A DNA stretch of 55,000 nucleotides from Mesostigma viride (lineage: Eukaryota; Streptophyta; Mesostigmatophyceae; Mesostigmatales; Mesostigmataceae), in assembly GCA_009746045.1 (NCBI GenBank), contig RPFO01000080.1:7554616-7609615 (forward strand), given 5' to 3'. Below, piece after piece: positions 45,749-55,000 of this stretch. The position numbers and the translations under genes are program-made. The notes under the pieces were generated by a model. The model saw nothing but the letters and a program-made list of their open reading frames with translations, was not told the DNA's origin and searched no databases. How positions within the stretch are numbered: position 1 is the stretch's first letter; each line of letters begins with the position of its first letter.

Positions 45749-48700
45749 TCAATCCACATGCTCCTCTGTGCGTAGCTTTTTCTGCTCATTTTTCCAAAAT
45801 TCAGAGTTTGACATCAGGTTTGCCATCAGCGGCGCCGACTTGGGGAATGCCTGGAGGATCAGTGGGAAACATGCCACGGAGTAACAAGCGAGTCAGGCAT
45901 TGCGAATGGTTTGCACAGCAGCCACCTTTGGGTTCCAGACCTATTAGAGTAGCCGGCATGCATAATCGTGATAACATATCTCGTCATAACATGGTAACGC
46001 CTTCACCTGCCACACACAAATCTCTGGCAGTTGTTGCAGACGGCTGCATACAACTATAAGTAGATGCGAACGTGCATGCGTTAGTGTTCTATTACAACTA
46101 GCATCGAGATCGCAATCGTGCACTTCCGTTTCGGTACCTATCCGTACGGTGGACCAAACATTCATCTATATAATCTTGTATATGATAGCCGACAGGCACC
46201 AGGGGGTCCATCCCATGAGACGAACTATCAGGGGAACTAGCCAAAAGAGAGCCAGAACACGGCAGGGGAGCCTGCGCCGACCTCAAACGCACGCACCTTC
46301 ACCCAGGCATCGACGAGTGGCATGACGACGAAGTGGAAGAAGCCGTGCTGCAGCCATGACACAAAAGGCAGCACACGCACAATGAGCAGGCATGGTGACA
46401 CATAAACAGACAACAGAGGTTTTGTGAAGATGGTGAATACAAGGGCAGCAAACCAAATGGTGGAGTTCACTGAGAGAGAAGCAGTGACATGTTGAGGGCT
46501 TGCGTGCCATGCTTTGAGAGCGCACATAAAGCACTAGTATGAGTGCGTGATACGATGCACATTTCAAGACGTGGTTCTCGAGAAAAAAATGCCATCGCTG
46601 CGCACCAAATGTCACCTTGAGGGGCACCCTTAGGGCCACTGACTCCCTAACAAATCGCTACTTCTGCAACATAATCCTGCTTTTTTTCTTTTGTTGACTC
46701 GATGTAAGCTTACCTAGATATGTTCGCTACAGACGGCTGACATTGCCTGGGCACTTACGCGTTTGGTCGCCACTGCAACAAGCTTGATTGGGGTCCCAAC
46801 GATCCCACCCTTCTAGGTTGGCCGATTGCCCCCCTCTCCCCCCCCCCCCCCCCCCAACCACCAGCATTTTTCCAGCCCGTTCCAAAGGGCATAGACCCTG
46901 CCCGCACGTGGCCCCGCTCACGCTAGCCGTAGCATTCAAGTTAAGCTAGGAGACAGGGAAAACGGGGGATAGAGGCAATATGCCAAGGTAGTAGCTCAGA
47001 AAGGCACAGGGCAGCTACAAACAGGGTTCTTAAACAGCTGATAGTGATCAGACAGCAGCATGCTGCGTCGAGTGGCCTATGAGGGTCAGATAAACGCAGC
47101 CCACCTGCGCTTTGGGCACAGATGCCTTTGCATCTTAAGCTTGACAAAGACAACTCCAAACAACCCACAACCCTCACAGGGACCTTGGACTCTCTCACTC
47201 TAGAGTATAGAGGCATCCACCTGCGCCTTGGGCACGTAGATGACCTGGATGGTGGTCCACAAAGACTCCAATATACGGCCATCCAGCCACAGGATGTCCA
47301 AGCCATGCCACGTAAAGGCAGCCTACCTGCGCCTTGGGCACGCAGTTGGCCTCGCGGTCCATGAACGGAGACACCTCGAGGTGCTGTGCCCTCTCGGCAT
47401 CACCCTGCAGGTAGAACTCCTCGACAATGAGCGCCGTCCATTGCTGGTGGAGTGGCAGCGGCTTGCAGGTGTGCCTGTGCAGGCATGGGGTGTAGGGTGC
47501 ACACGGGCGGATGAGAGGCAGTCAGGGTGGGAGAGGGGGGGGGAGAGGGAGAAACGAGGGGAGGGGGGGGGAGGGAGGGAGGGAGGGAGGGAGGAGGGAG
47601 GGAGGGAGGGGGAGGGAGGAGGGAGGGAGGGAGGAGGGAGGGAGGGAGGGAGGGAGGGAGGAGGGGGAGGGAGGGAGGGAGGGAGGGAGGGAGGGAGGGA
47701 GGGGGAGGGAGGAGGGAGGGAGGGAGGGAGGGAGGAGGAGGGAGGGAGGGAGGAGGGAGGGAGGGAGGGGAGGGAGGGAGGGAGGAATGGGGGAGGGAGG
47801 GAGGAGGAGGGAGGGAGGGAGGGAGGGAGGGAGGGAGGGAGGGAGGGAGGGAGGAGGGAGGAGGGAGGGAGGGAGGGAGGGAGGGAGGGAGGGAGGGAGG
47901 GAGGGAGGGAGGGAGGGAGGGAGGGAGGAGGAGGAGGGAGGGAGGGAGGGAGGGAGGGAGGGGAGGGAGGGAGGGAGGGAGGGAGGAGGGAGGGAGGGAG
48001 GGAGAGGGAGGAGGGAGGAGGGAGGGAGGGAGGGAGGGAGGGAGGGAGGAGGGAGGGAGGGAGGGAGGGAGGAGGAGGGAGGGAGGGAGGAGGAGGGAGG
48101 GAGGGAGGAGGGAGGGAGGGAGGGAGGGAGGGAGGGAGGGAGGGAGGGAGGGAGGGAGGGAGGGAGGGAGGGAGGGAGGGAGGGAGGGAGGGAGGGAGGG
48201 AGGGAGGGAGGGAGGGAGGGAGGGAGGAGGGAGGAGGGAGGAGGGAGGGAGGGAGGGAGGAGGGAGGGAGGGAGGGAGGGAGTCAGTGAGAGAGGCAGGA
48301 AGGGAGGGGGGGGGGGGCGGGGGGCGAGAGAGAGAGACAGAGAGAGGGAGGGAGGGAGAAGGAAGAGGGAGAGAGAGAGGGGGGGGGGAGGGAGAGAGAG
48401 ACGCACGTATGTAGAGAGAGAGAGGGAGAGGAAAGAGGGAGAGAGAGAGATGCACATGTGTCCTGCTCATCTAAGTGTGTGGAGAGAGAGAGGGAGAGGG
48501 AAGAGGGAGAGAGAGAGAGAGGAGCACATGTGTGCTGCTCATCTAAGAGGCTGGCACTTTCCTGAGGCTGTTACGTAGCATATTGGGAACTTATTAGCAT
48601 GTTAGGAACAACTACACTAGCTGTGTTGGGGACATGCTAGCTATCTGAATAATAAACCTATACTGGGTAGGTTTATTGGGGGCATACTAGCTGCATCAGC

Positions 48701-50753
48701 AAACGCGCAGGTAGACCTGCTTCGCAAGGCAGAACGGGGAAAGTAATGTCACATTTCTTACATGTTTTTCAACAAGCACCGGCGTCTCTCTTTCTCATGA
48801 GACTCTTATCTCTTGTGCCGGCAATCGGCCTTACAACTGGGCACAATCATTCCCAACCACTCCCTACGAGAATACACCTGCATAAACCATCTCCATTGAT
48901 GAGCCTGCTATGAAACAGTAGGCTGCTGATCGGTTGAACCATGCATGACATCCAGCATGTTTCTGTCTGCTCGCTGCCACACGTACCCCAGGTCGGCCAC
49001 CTTGATGGCCATGCGCAGCAGCAGCAGCCGGTCGCTCTCGTTGTCGCAGTCCCACGGTTTGTCTTGCAGGGACATCAGGCGCGTCCGGAATGTGTCCAGC
49101 AGCACGAAGTGGCGCTTGAGGTCCGTGGCAAACACCATCTGCTCAAAAACCATTACAATAAAAGACAATCAGCTTTCTCTGAATGTAGTTTAACTAACGC
49201 ATGCGGGAAAGATAGGGCCACTATGCCTAGGCCTGCATGTGGAAGGCTGTCTGCGACATGGGCTGACTAATTCGATCTGCACAAAGGGTTTCATGCTCGC
49301 CTGAATTCTCCTTGGATGACCCGGTTGTTTATAAGGGTCGGTGGCTATTAATTAGTGGTCTGAAAACATTAATTGTGGGTTTTATACGACTTGCTTGCAA
49401 AGATTAGTATTTGGTTGCACCGACTGAGATTAGCTAGGGACCTGTAGGGTCGGTTGGTTGCTTAACGAATCTTTGACTGATTTGGTTTTCTTAGAGAGTC
49501 GTGATTAATTATTGTACAGTGGACTCGGACCGGCCCAAAGGGTCGATGGGCGAGTTTTATGTTTCATCATGATTGTATTCATGATAAGATGCAGGGAGCA
49601 ATGGGGGACGGGCCAGAGGGAGGGATGGGGGGCTTAAGGGAGCAGGAAACGGGATCACAAGGCGAAAAGGACAACGGGAAAGGAAAGGGGCGGTGCCAGG
49701 GCCGTAAGAGAAGGGGTGGTGCCAGAGCCCAAAGAGGAGGGGCGGTGCCAGAGCCGAAAGAGAAGGGGCCGTGCCAGAGCCAAAAGCAAAGGGGCTGGTG
49801 CCAGAGCCGAAAGACAAGGGGCTGGTGCCAGAGCCGAAAGAGAAGGGGCGGTGCCAGAGCCGAAAGAGAAGCGGCGGTGCCAGAGCCGAAAGACAAGGGG
49901 CTGGTGCCAGAGCTGAAAGACAAGGGGCTGGTGCCAGAGCCGAAACAGAAGGGGCGGTGCAAGAGCCGAAAGAGAAGGGGCGGTGCAAGAGCCGAAAGAG
50001 AAGGGGCGGTGCCAGAGCCGAAAGAGAAGGGGCGGTGCCAGAGCCGAAAGAGAAGGGGCGGTGCAAGAGCCAAAAGAGAAGGGGCGGTGCAAGAGCCGAA
50101 AGACAAGGGGCGGTGCCAGAGCCGAAAGAGAAGGGGCGGTGCCAGAGCCGAAAGAGAAGGGGCGGTGCCAGAGCCGAAAGAGAAGGGGCGGTGCCAGAGC
50201 CGAGCGATCCTCCAAGATGGGTTGGCGCCTGTGTCAGCCTCGCTTGAGTTCTACTGTCTGATAGTGTGCTCTCTCTTGTGTTCTCCTATCTCCTATCTCG
50301 TCTCCTGTGCTCATGCAACCTGCTCTCTGTACACTGCTCTTTGTTACCGGCCTCGCGCATTCTACACACCTGCTTCCTTGCTCCTGCCTCTCACCTCCCT
50401 CCTGGTGCCTCCTGTCATGACTCTCCTTCCCTCTTGTCTTCTATTCCCCTGCCTTCTACTCTCCCTTGTCTCTTAATCCACCCGGCTCGTCTTCTACTCA
50501 ACCCATGGTCCCGCCACCCGCAACGCTCACCTCGATAATGATGCGGCGTATGTCAGCAAACACAGAGCTACCAAGGTGCTTGAGGAAGTTGCAGCCCGGG
50601 TCCTGCAGTGCCCGGAACGCCTCCGCCAGGTGGTAATTCTGGAAACCACACGGTCGCACAGGCAAGCAAAGAGCACAGCCGCCGCCAGTTCGAGCACCAA
50701 GGGGCGACATAGCGCGGATGGTGTGGATGGTGTGGATGGTGTGGATGGTGTGG

Positions 50754-50810
<57 letters not shown>

Positions 50811-53800
50811 GACAAGTTGAGGCGCATACAGAGGCAGACAGACAGGGGGGTTCATTCATTAATTAAGAACATACCTCCGTGGGGAGGATATGTAACACAT
50901 ATCCCTGAGAAGGGGCATATGGTTTTCAATACATTCTAGGCGACAACCTGCAGGTGGTTGGTGTAAACTGCCACCTACTCGGGGTGCACAGTTGAGGTGC
51001 ACCTGCACCACCATGTATTCCAGCAGCTGTGCAAAGTTGCGGACATGGGGTGGAAGATTATCATGGCTAGGCAATGGCTTGGGCATGATGGCATCTCAGC
51101 AGAGAGTGGCTCTCTGCATGGGCAAAGCATGGCTGACTCATAGCAGATGCAGTACGGCTGCCCCGTGGTCCAGAGCCCACAGATAGGCTTGGAACACACA
51201 CATTTAGAGGCGCCGGTTTGGGAGAAAATAAAGACCTCTCCTGGAGCCTGAGGGTTTTTAGGGGCATTCCCAGGGTTCACCCACAACCCCCAGGGGGATA
51301 TACGCCTGGTAAGATGTACGTTGTAAGCTCTTCACCAGATATGAGCCAGCAAGTCGTTGAAAATTAAGCATACACATGCATACGTAGCTAAACAGCAGGT
51401 AGGTAAGTAGGCAGGCAGGCGGCAGACCGGTAGGTTTATGATGTGTTCCCAACAGGTATTGATCACACAAGTGTGCAGATAAGGTTGAGAGGTGGCATGA
51501 ATGGCAAGTGGGGTATTGACAAAACCAATCGTAAGCAGTCATTAGTGAGATAGAGAGACCGAGAGAGCGACAGACAGAGAGAGATAGAGAGTAAGAGTAA
51601 GAGAGAGACAGAGACAGAGAAGAGTGAGAGAGAGAGAATGAGAGAAAGAGACAGACAGAGAGAGGTGTCTTACCTTTCTGCATTCGCGCCCTTTGCCTAC
51701 ATGCACCCTCAACCACGCACCTGCGACACCCAGGCCATCCATCTATGACCGCGCCCTGGCAGTGACACTGTCTGAAATAAGTCTGCCAAAAATAGCCATG
51801 GGAGCTGCCCAAGCAAAACCATGCACACTTTGCATCAAGTGACGCAGCTGGCCAAGCTACCTGGGGAAGCACACAAGGGGAACTAAGGGTTCACAGTGCA
51901 CTAGGTGAATTATGCACGAGGTGCCCAACATGAGGCATGCAAGGGCATGCTTGCGCGGACGCCAAGCCAAGCGAGTGGCAAGGAGCCACCTAGTCACCCT
52001 GCAATTAATGTTGTTCTAAAAAATAAAGAATTCTCCCCCCAGTCCAACCCTACCACTCCCACAAATTAACCCAAGAGAAGCCTCTTGCTGAGCTAGTGCC
52101 AGCAGGCTCAGCCATCAGGGCATGTATTCCAGGCGGAATATATCCACAGGCACATCCCCAGGGCCGAAACAGACAGTCGCTTTGCCTTCAGGATGGCGTC
52201 AGGAAAAAGTAGCAACACAGCAGTAGGATCCAAAATTGAAGCCACACGTAGGAAAATATAACAGCTCACCTCTAGGATGCCATTGCTAGCTGGAATAGGC
52301 TGCTTTCACGGCGCAAATGGTCAACCTAACTCCCATTTTGAAAAAAAATCCCAGCGCCAATGTAAGAAATACTTAACCCACCTCCAGGATGGAGTGGTCA
52401 TTGTAGCATATCGCCAGCTCGCCGCCCGTGCGCTGGACAAAGTCGTTGTTCACCCCCGGGTGCTTGTAGTCATGCACCAGCGCCGCGCAGATGGCCGCCA
52501 GCACATCCACGTGGCGCAGGTACTCGCGCATGCCGCTCTCAGTCAGCAGGTGGAAGAGGCAGCCGGTGACGTCGGCAATATGCGCCGCCGAGTGGTAGAG
52601 TGCATCAGGCCTCATGCCGCTGCCAGGGACGACGGGGGGGAGGAGAGGGAACGGGGGAGAAGGTCGAGGGGCCCCATGCGTTGACAGGGAAGACAGCAGC
52701 AACGCCAGGAAAAAGTTCAGATTTCTTGTGGTAGATTAGGCCGGTATCATCATCTCCAGTACAAGCAAATATGAAGCATTCAAGTACAAATATGAACAAT
52801 TCTAGTGCGAGCAAATTTGAATAATTAGATATAACTTGAGAGTATGCTCATCACGTATCCGGCCGCACCTTGACCCGAGTACTAAACTAACGATACAATG
52901 CCCCTAATTAGATATAACTTGAGAGTATGCTCATCACGTATCCGGCCGCACCTTGACCCGAGTACTAAACTAACGATACAATGCCCCTAATTAGATATAA
53001 CTTCAGAGTATGCTCATCACGTATCCGGCCGCACCTTGACCCGAGTACTAAACTAACGATACAATGCCCCTAATTAGATATAACTTGAGAGTATGCTCAT
53101 CACGTATCCGGCCGCACCTTGACCCGAGTACTAAACTAACGATACAATGCCCCTAATTAGATATAACTTGGAGAGTATGCTCATCACGTATCCGGCTGCA
53201 CCTTGACCCGAGTACTAAACTAACAATACAATGCCCCTAATTAGATATAACTTGGAGAGTATGCTCATCACGTATCCGGCCGCACCTTGACCCGAGTACT
53301 AAACTAACGATACAATGCCCCTAATTAGATATAACTTGAGAGTATGCTCATCACGTATCCGGCTGCACCTTGACCCGAGTACTAAACTAACGATACAATG
53401 CCCCTAATTAGATATAACTTGAGAGTATGCTCATCACGTATCCGGCCGCACCTTGACCCGAGTACTAAACTAACGATACAATGCCCCTAATTAGATATAA
53501 CTTGAGAGTATGCTCATCACGTATCCGGCCGCACCTTGACCCGAGTACTTAACTAACGATACAATGCCCCTGCACCATCCTGTGGTACACGCGGGATCAA
53601 TGATCCTCGGTACTAGCTAAAGATAGCGTGTCCAGACTGCTTCATCTCTACCTGGCAACAAACCCAGCAGCAGCATTTGCACGCAAGGTTTAGAAGCCCT
53701 GACGCGGCTCCCAGTGCTCCCCCTCGCGCTTACTGCTCGAGCGTGGTCCGGTTGCGCACTTTTGAGGCAGCAAAACCAGCCGCAGCGCATAGCTACGCAT

Positions 53801-54442
53801 GAGTACTTGCACACACCTTTCCAGAGTGGTCAGGTACCGCACGAGCTTGTCGCGCGGGATGCTGAACTCGTTCAGCAGGCCCGCGCAGTCCAGCGCCATG
53901 TAGCCCACATAAAGGATTGGACGGCCGTCGGTGACGCGCGCCAGCGTGAGCGTGTCCAGCTCCAGAGACCCCAGCTTGCTCAGTGACTCGATGACCTCAT
54001 CAGGGGCGGCCACCCTGCACCCCAGCGTCCCCAGGTGTCCGTCCTCCACATCCCCTTCCTCCTCGTCTATGTCACAAATCTCATGTGCTGTAATCCCCGC
54101 CACCATCGGGCTCATGTACGCACTCATGCATGCTGCAGTGGCCTGTAGGAGTCCCAGCTGGCACATCATGGCCTCATCACACTGGGGGGACCCTGGGTCG
54201 GTCCCGCTCAACGTCCTGCGCGCGTTGCCGTCCCGACTGGCGTCCAAAGAGTCCGCATTTTCGCCCTCCAGCGTCGCCACCATCGCAGTATCCTTGCGCA
54301 GGCGGCGACGCACCGAGTTGCCGGCGTTGGTTAAGCTGGCAAGCCAGCTTCCAGTCTCCCGGTCAAGCCCCTGGGTCATCTTCTTCTTCTCCTGGCATCC
54401 GCGTGTTGAGGGGAGCGGTGTCGAACACATAATAACCAACAA
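45749..54442 (-). CDS. Class I 3',5'-cyclic-nucleotide phosphodiesterase, multi-exon
   Basis: Hydrolyses cAMP and/or cGMP. Exons (- strand): about 54391 or 54442-53817; 52619-52382; 50638-50531; 49138-48987; 47474-47327; 46347-46297; 45850-45749. All junctions are GT-AG with agreeing phases. Family motifs in order: [10 protein letters not shown] (the YHNxxHAxDV block, Asn replaced by Ser); [15 protein letters not shown] (metal-binding HD and H); [37 protein letters not shown] (metal-binding Asp); [10 protein letters not shown] and [11 protein letters not shown] (invariant Gln); [11 protein letters not shown] (Phe clamp); and a last exon [18 protein letters not shown]. The catalytic domain is complete. 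The N-terminal region ([14 protein letters not shown]) has no recognised domain, and further 5' exons may lie to the right. Substrate preference cannot be read from sequence. Confidence 0.9.
46837..46856. repeat. C homopolymer
   Basis: About 18-20 C after a C-rich stretch, in the PDE intron. Confidence 0.85.
47090..47330 (-). repeat. Copies of the PDE exon end GTGCCCAAGGCGCAG|GT
   Basis: The 3' end of the exon ending at 47327 (GTGCCCAAGGCGCAG then GTAGGC) recurs on the - strand near 47224-47240 and 47106-47122, each followed by GT. Both lie in the next intron, and their upstream sequence is not coding. Confidence 0.75.
47535..48295. repeat. (GGGA)n tract, (CCCT)n on the PDE sense strand
   Basis: About 750 bp of GGGA with GGA slips. 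On the PDE strand it is a polypyrimidine tract ending about 60 nt before the acceptor at 47475. The long Gly/Glu/Arg and Ser/Leu/Pro frames are artefacts. Confidence 0.97.
48330..48550. repeat. GA-rich tract with a duplicated segment
   Basis: A segment of about 65 bp (GAGAGGGAGAGG...GCACATGTGT..CTGCTCATCTAAG) occurs at 48413-48478 and 48479-48547, next to the (GGGA)n tract. Confidence 0.85.
49682..50205. repeat. 26-bp minisatellite, about 20 copies
   Basis: Unit GGGGCGGTGCCAGAGCCGAA + AGAGAA with substitutions (GGCTGGTG, GTGCAAGAG, AGACAA). Since 26 is not a multiple of 3, the array is open in several frames on both strands. These frames are not genes. It lies in a PDE intron. Confidence 0.95.
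50722..50808. repeat. (GGTGTGGAT)n then (GT)n
   Basis: Four copies of a 9-bp GGTGTGGAT unit followed by about 27 GT dinucleotides, in the PDE intron upstream of the exon starting at 50638. Confidence 0.9.
50855..51140 (-). mobile_element. HAL1-like copy F, 3' region only
   Basis: Begins on the + strand with a short ATTAATTAAG tail, then CTCCGTGGGGAGGATATGTA, GAGAAGGGGCATATGG and the CAGCAGAGAG..CTCTCTGCATGGGC block of the family 3' region. It is more diverged than copies B and C. It is intronic to PDE, in the same orientation. Confidence 0.7.
51141..51542. other. PDE intron, nothing recognised
   Basis: No motif or repeat of note apart from a short GTAGGTAAGTAGGCAGGCAG run near 51398. Confidence 0.4.
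51543..51665. repeat. (GA)n-rich tract
   Basis: Impure GAGA repeat with ACAGAC and TAAG interruptions in a PDE intron. Confidence 0.9.
51666..52381. other. PDE intron with possible copies of an exon end
   Basis: No gene recognised. Near 52268-52290 and, weakly, 52187-52200, the - strand resembles the 3' end of the PDE exon that stops at 52382 (ATCCTGGAG then GTGGGT). Confidence 0.45.
52817..53572. repeat. 84-bp minisatellite, about nine copies
   Basis: Unit with AATTAGATATAACTTGAGAG, TATGCTCATCACGTATCCGG and TACTAAACTAACGATACAAT, about 84-85 bp. Copies are almost identical (GAGAG/GGAGAG, GGCCGC/GGCTGC variants). It lies in the PDE intron between the first two exons identified. Confidence 0.95.
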
Positions 54443-55000
54443 GCATGGAATACGTAAATTCTCCTCGCATCCGCAACCATTGATCCGGCGTGCATATTGT
54501 ATCCGAAATAGCTACTCGGGATAGATATCTGGAAAAGACATCTTTTCCGGGAAAGATATTGAAATCATGTGGGAATAGGAGGTTGGATACGTGAGATGCT
54601 GAGGATGGAGGATGCTGGTGGAGGGCCAAGCGGAGGCGCCGGGGGTGGGGGGGCGGGGGGGCAGCAGGGAGCGAGGAGAGCCAAGGCCAGCGCGGCCCTG
54701 GTGCGATATTGTTTCTGCCACCGGGGAATGGGTTTGTCTATCTGTCAAAGCATTGGCAGCGAGCTTGGGCGATTGGGAAGCAAAGAGGTGTCGGCGATGT
54801 TCCTGTAAGGAACTAGATAAACGAAACGAGAAGACATATAATAAAGAATGAAACCGCTCGCACATATAAGAGCGCTTGCGAGAAGGGAAGCGTTGGTCCA
54901 GACAAAAAAATACCCTGGCCGTTCTGAGATAATTGTAACCAAAGAACAGTCCGTCACAGTACTGCAGCGTGCAGGACCAGTCGCATCCACTAGGAATGCA
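54443..55000. other. Upstream of the PDE exons, nothing recognised
   Basis: Short frames on both strands without motifs. Further PDE 5' exons or its promoter may lie here or beyond the window. Confidence 0.4.

Noticed and set aside
47240-48578. Open frames of 295-356 codons on both strands
   Set aside because: They translate the (GGGA)n tract inside a PDE intron.

Overview
This window is nuclear DNA of a eukaryote. It has GT-AG introns, no operons, very large simple-sequence tracts, LTR and non-LTR retrotransposons and cut-and-paste transposons. The biotin-synthesis gene is spliced and resembles the land-plant form closely: the same N-terminal blocks, a GTLSKA..GC active site, and a C-terminus ending in Ser-Lys-Leu. 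This points to the green lineage, most likely a unicellular green alga with a repeat-rich genome. A prasinophyte such as a Pyramimonadales alga is only a guess.

Region 1 (about 2.0-17.1 kb, + strand) is one gene for 8-amino-7-oxononanoate (KAPA) synthase. Nine exons from exon 2 onward were placed with matching splice phases, plus a probable first exon. The exons total about 1.5 kb and are spread over 15 kb. The introns are filled with (CCCA)n, (TTATA)n, (CACGCA)n, a 1.8-kb (CCCT)n tract, a 71-nt G run and several minisatellites. Exon ends with their splice sites are repeatedly copied, in decayed form, into the adjacent introns.

Region 2 (about 17.6-45.1 kb) is a nest of mobile elements. A retroposon encoding only an L1-ORF1-like protein (HAL1-like, + strand) was split by a 12.6-kb LTR retrotransposon at 18260-30848 (- strand; 458-bp LTRs; 5-bp duplication GCCAC). 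That retrotransposon was itself hit by a second HAL1-like copy (21843-23773) and by a TTAA-target transposon (24687-26763). Removing the two insertions restores reading frame. Its domain order reads Gag, integrase, protease, reverse transcriptase, RNase H, which does not match the usual Copia or Gypsy order. Downstream are two 1718-bp near-identical TTAA transposons, one inside a third HAL1-like copy, then a related 1689-bp TTAA element. Last comes the 3' part of a LINE ORF2, interrupted by a tandem pair of a 1.1-1.4-kb element.

Region 3 (45.7-54.4 kb, - strand) is a gene for a class I cyclic-nucleotide phosphodiesterase. Seven exons in compatible phase carry every recognisable catalytic motif and end at 45749. 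Its introns also hold large repeats: (CCCT)n on the sense strand, a 26-bp and an 84-bp minisatellite, and (GT)n. At least two of its exon ends show the same decayed copies.

The two host genes are not obviously linked in function. The window is chiefly interesting for its transposon stratigraphy and for the way exon/intron boundaries have been duplicated.
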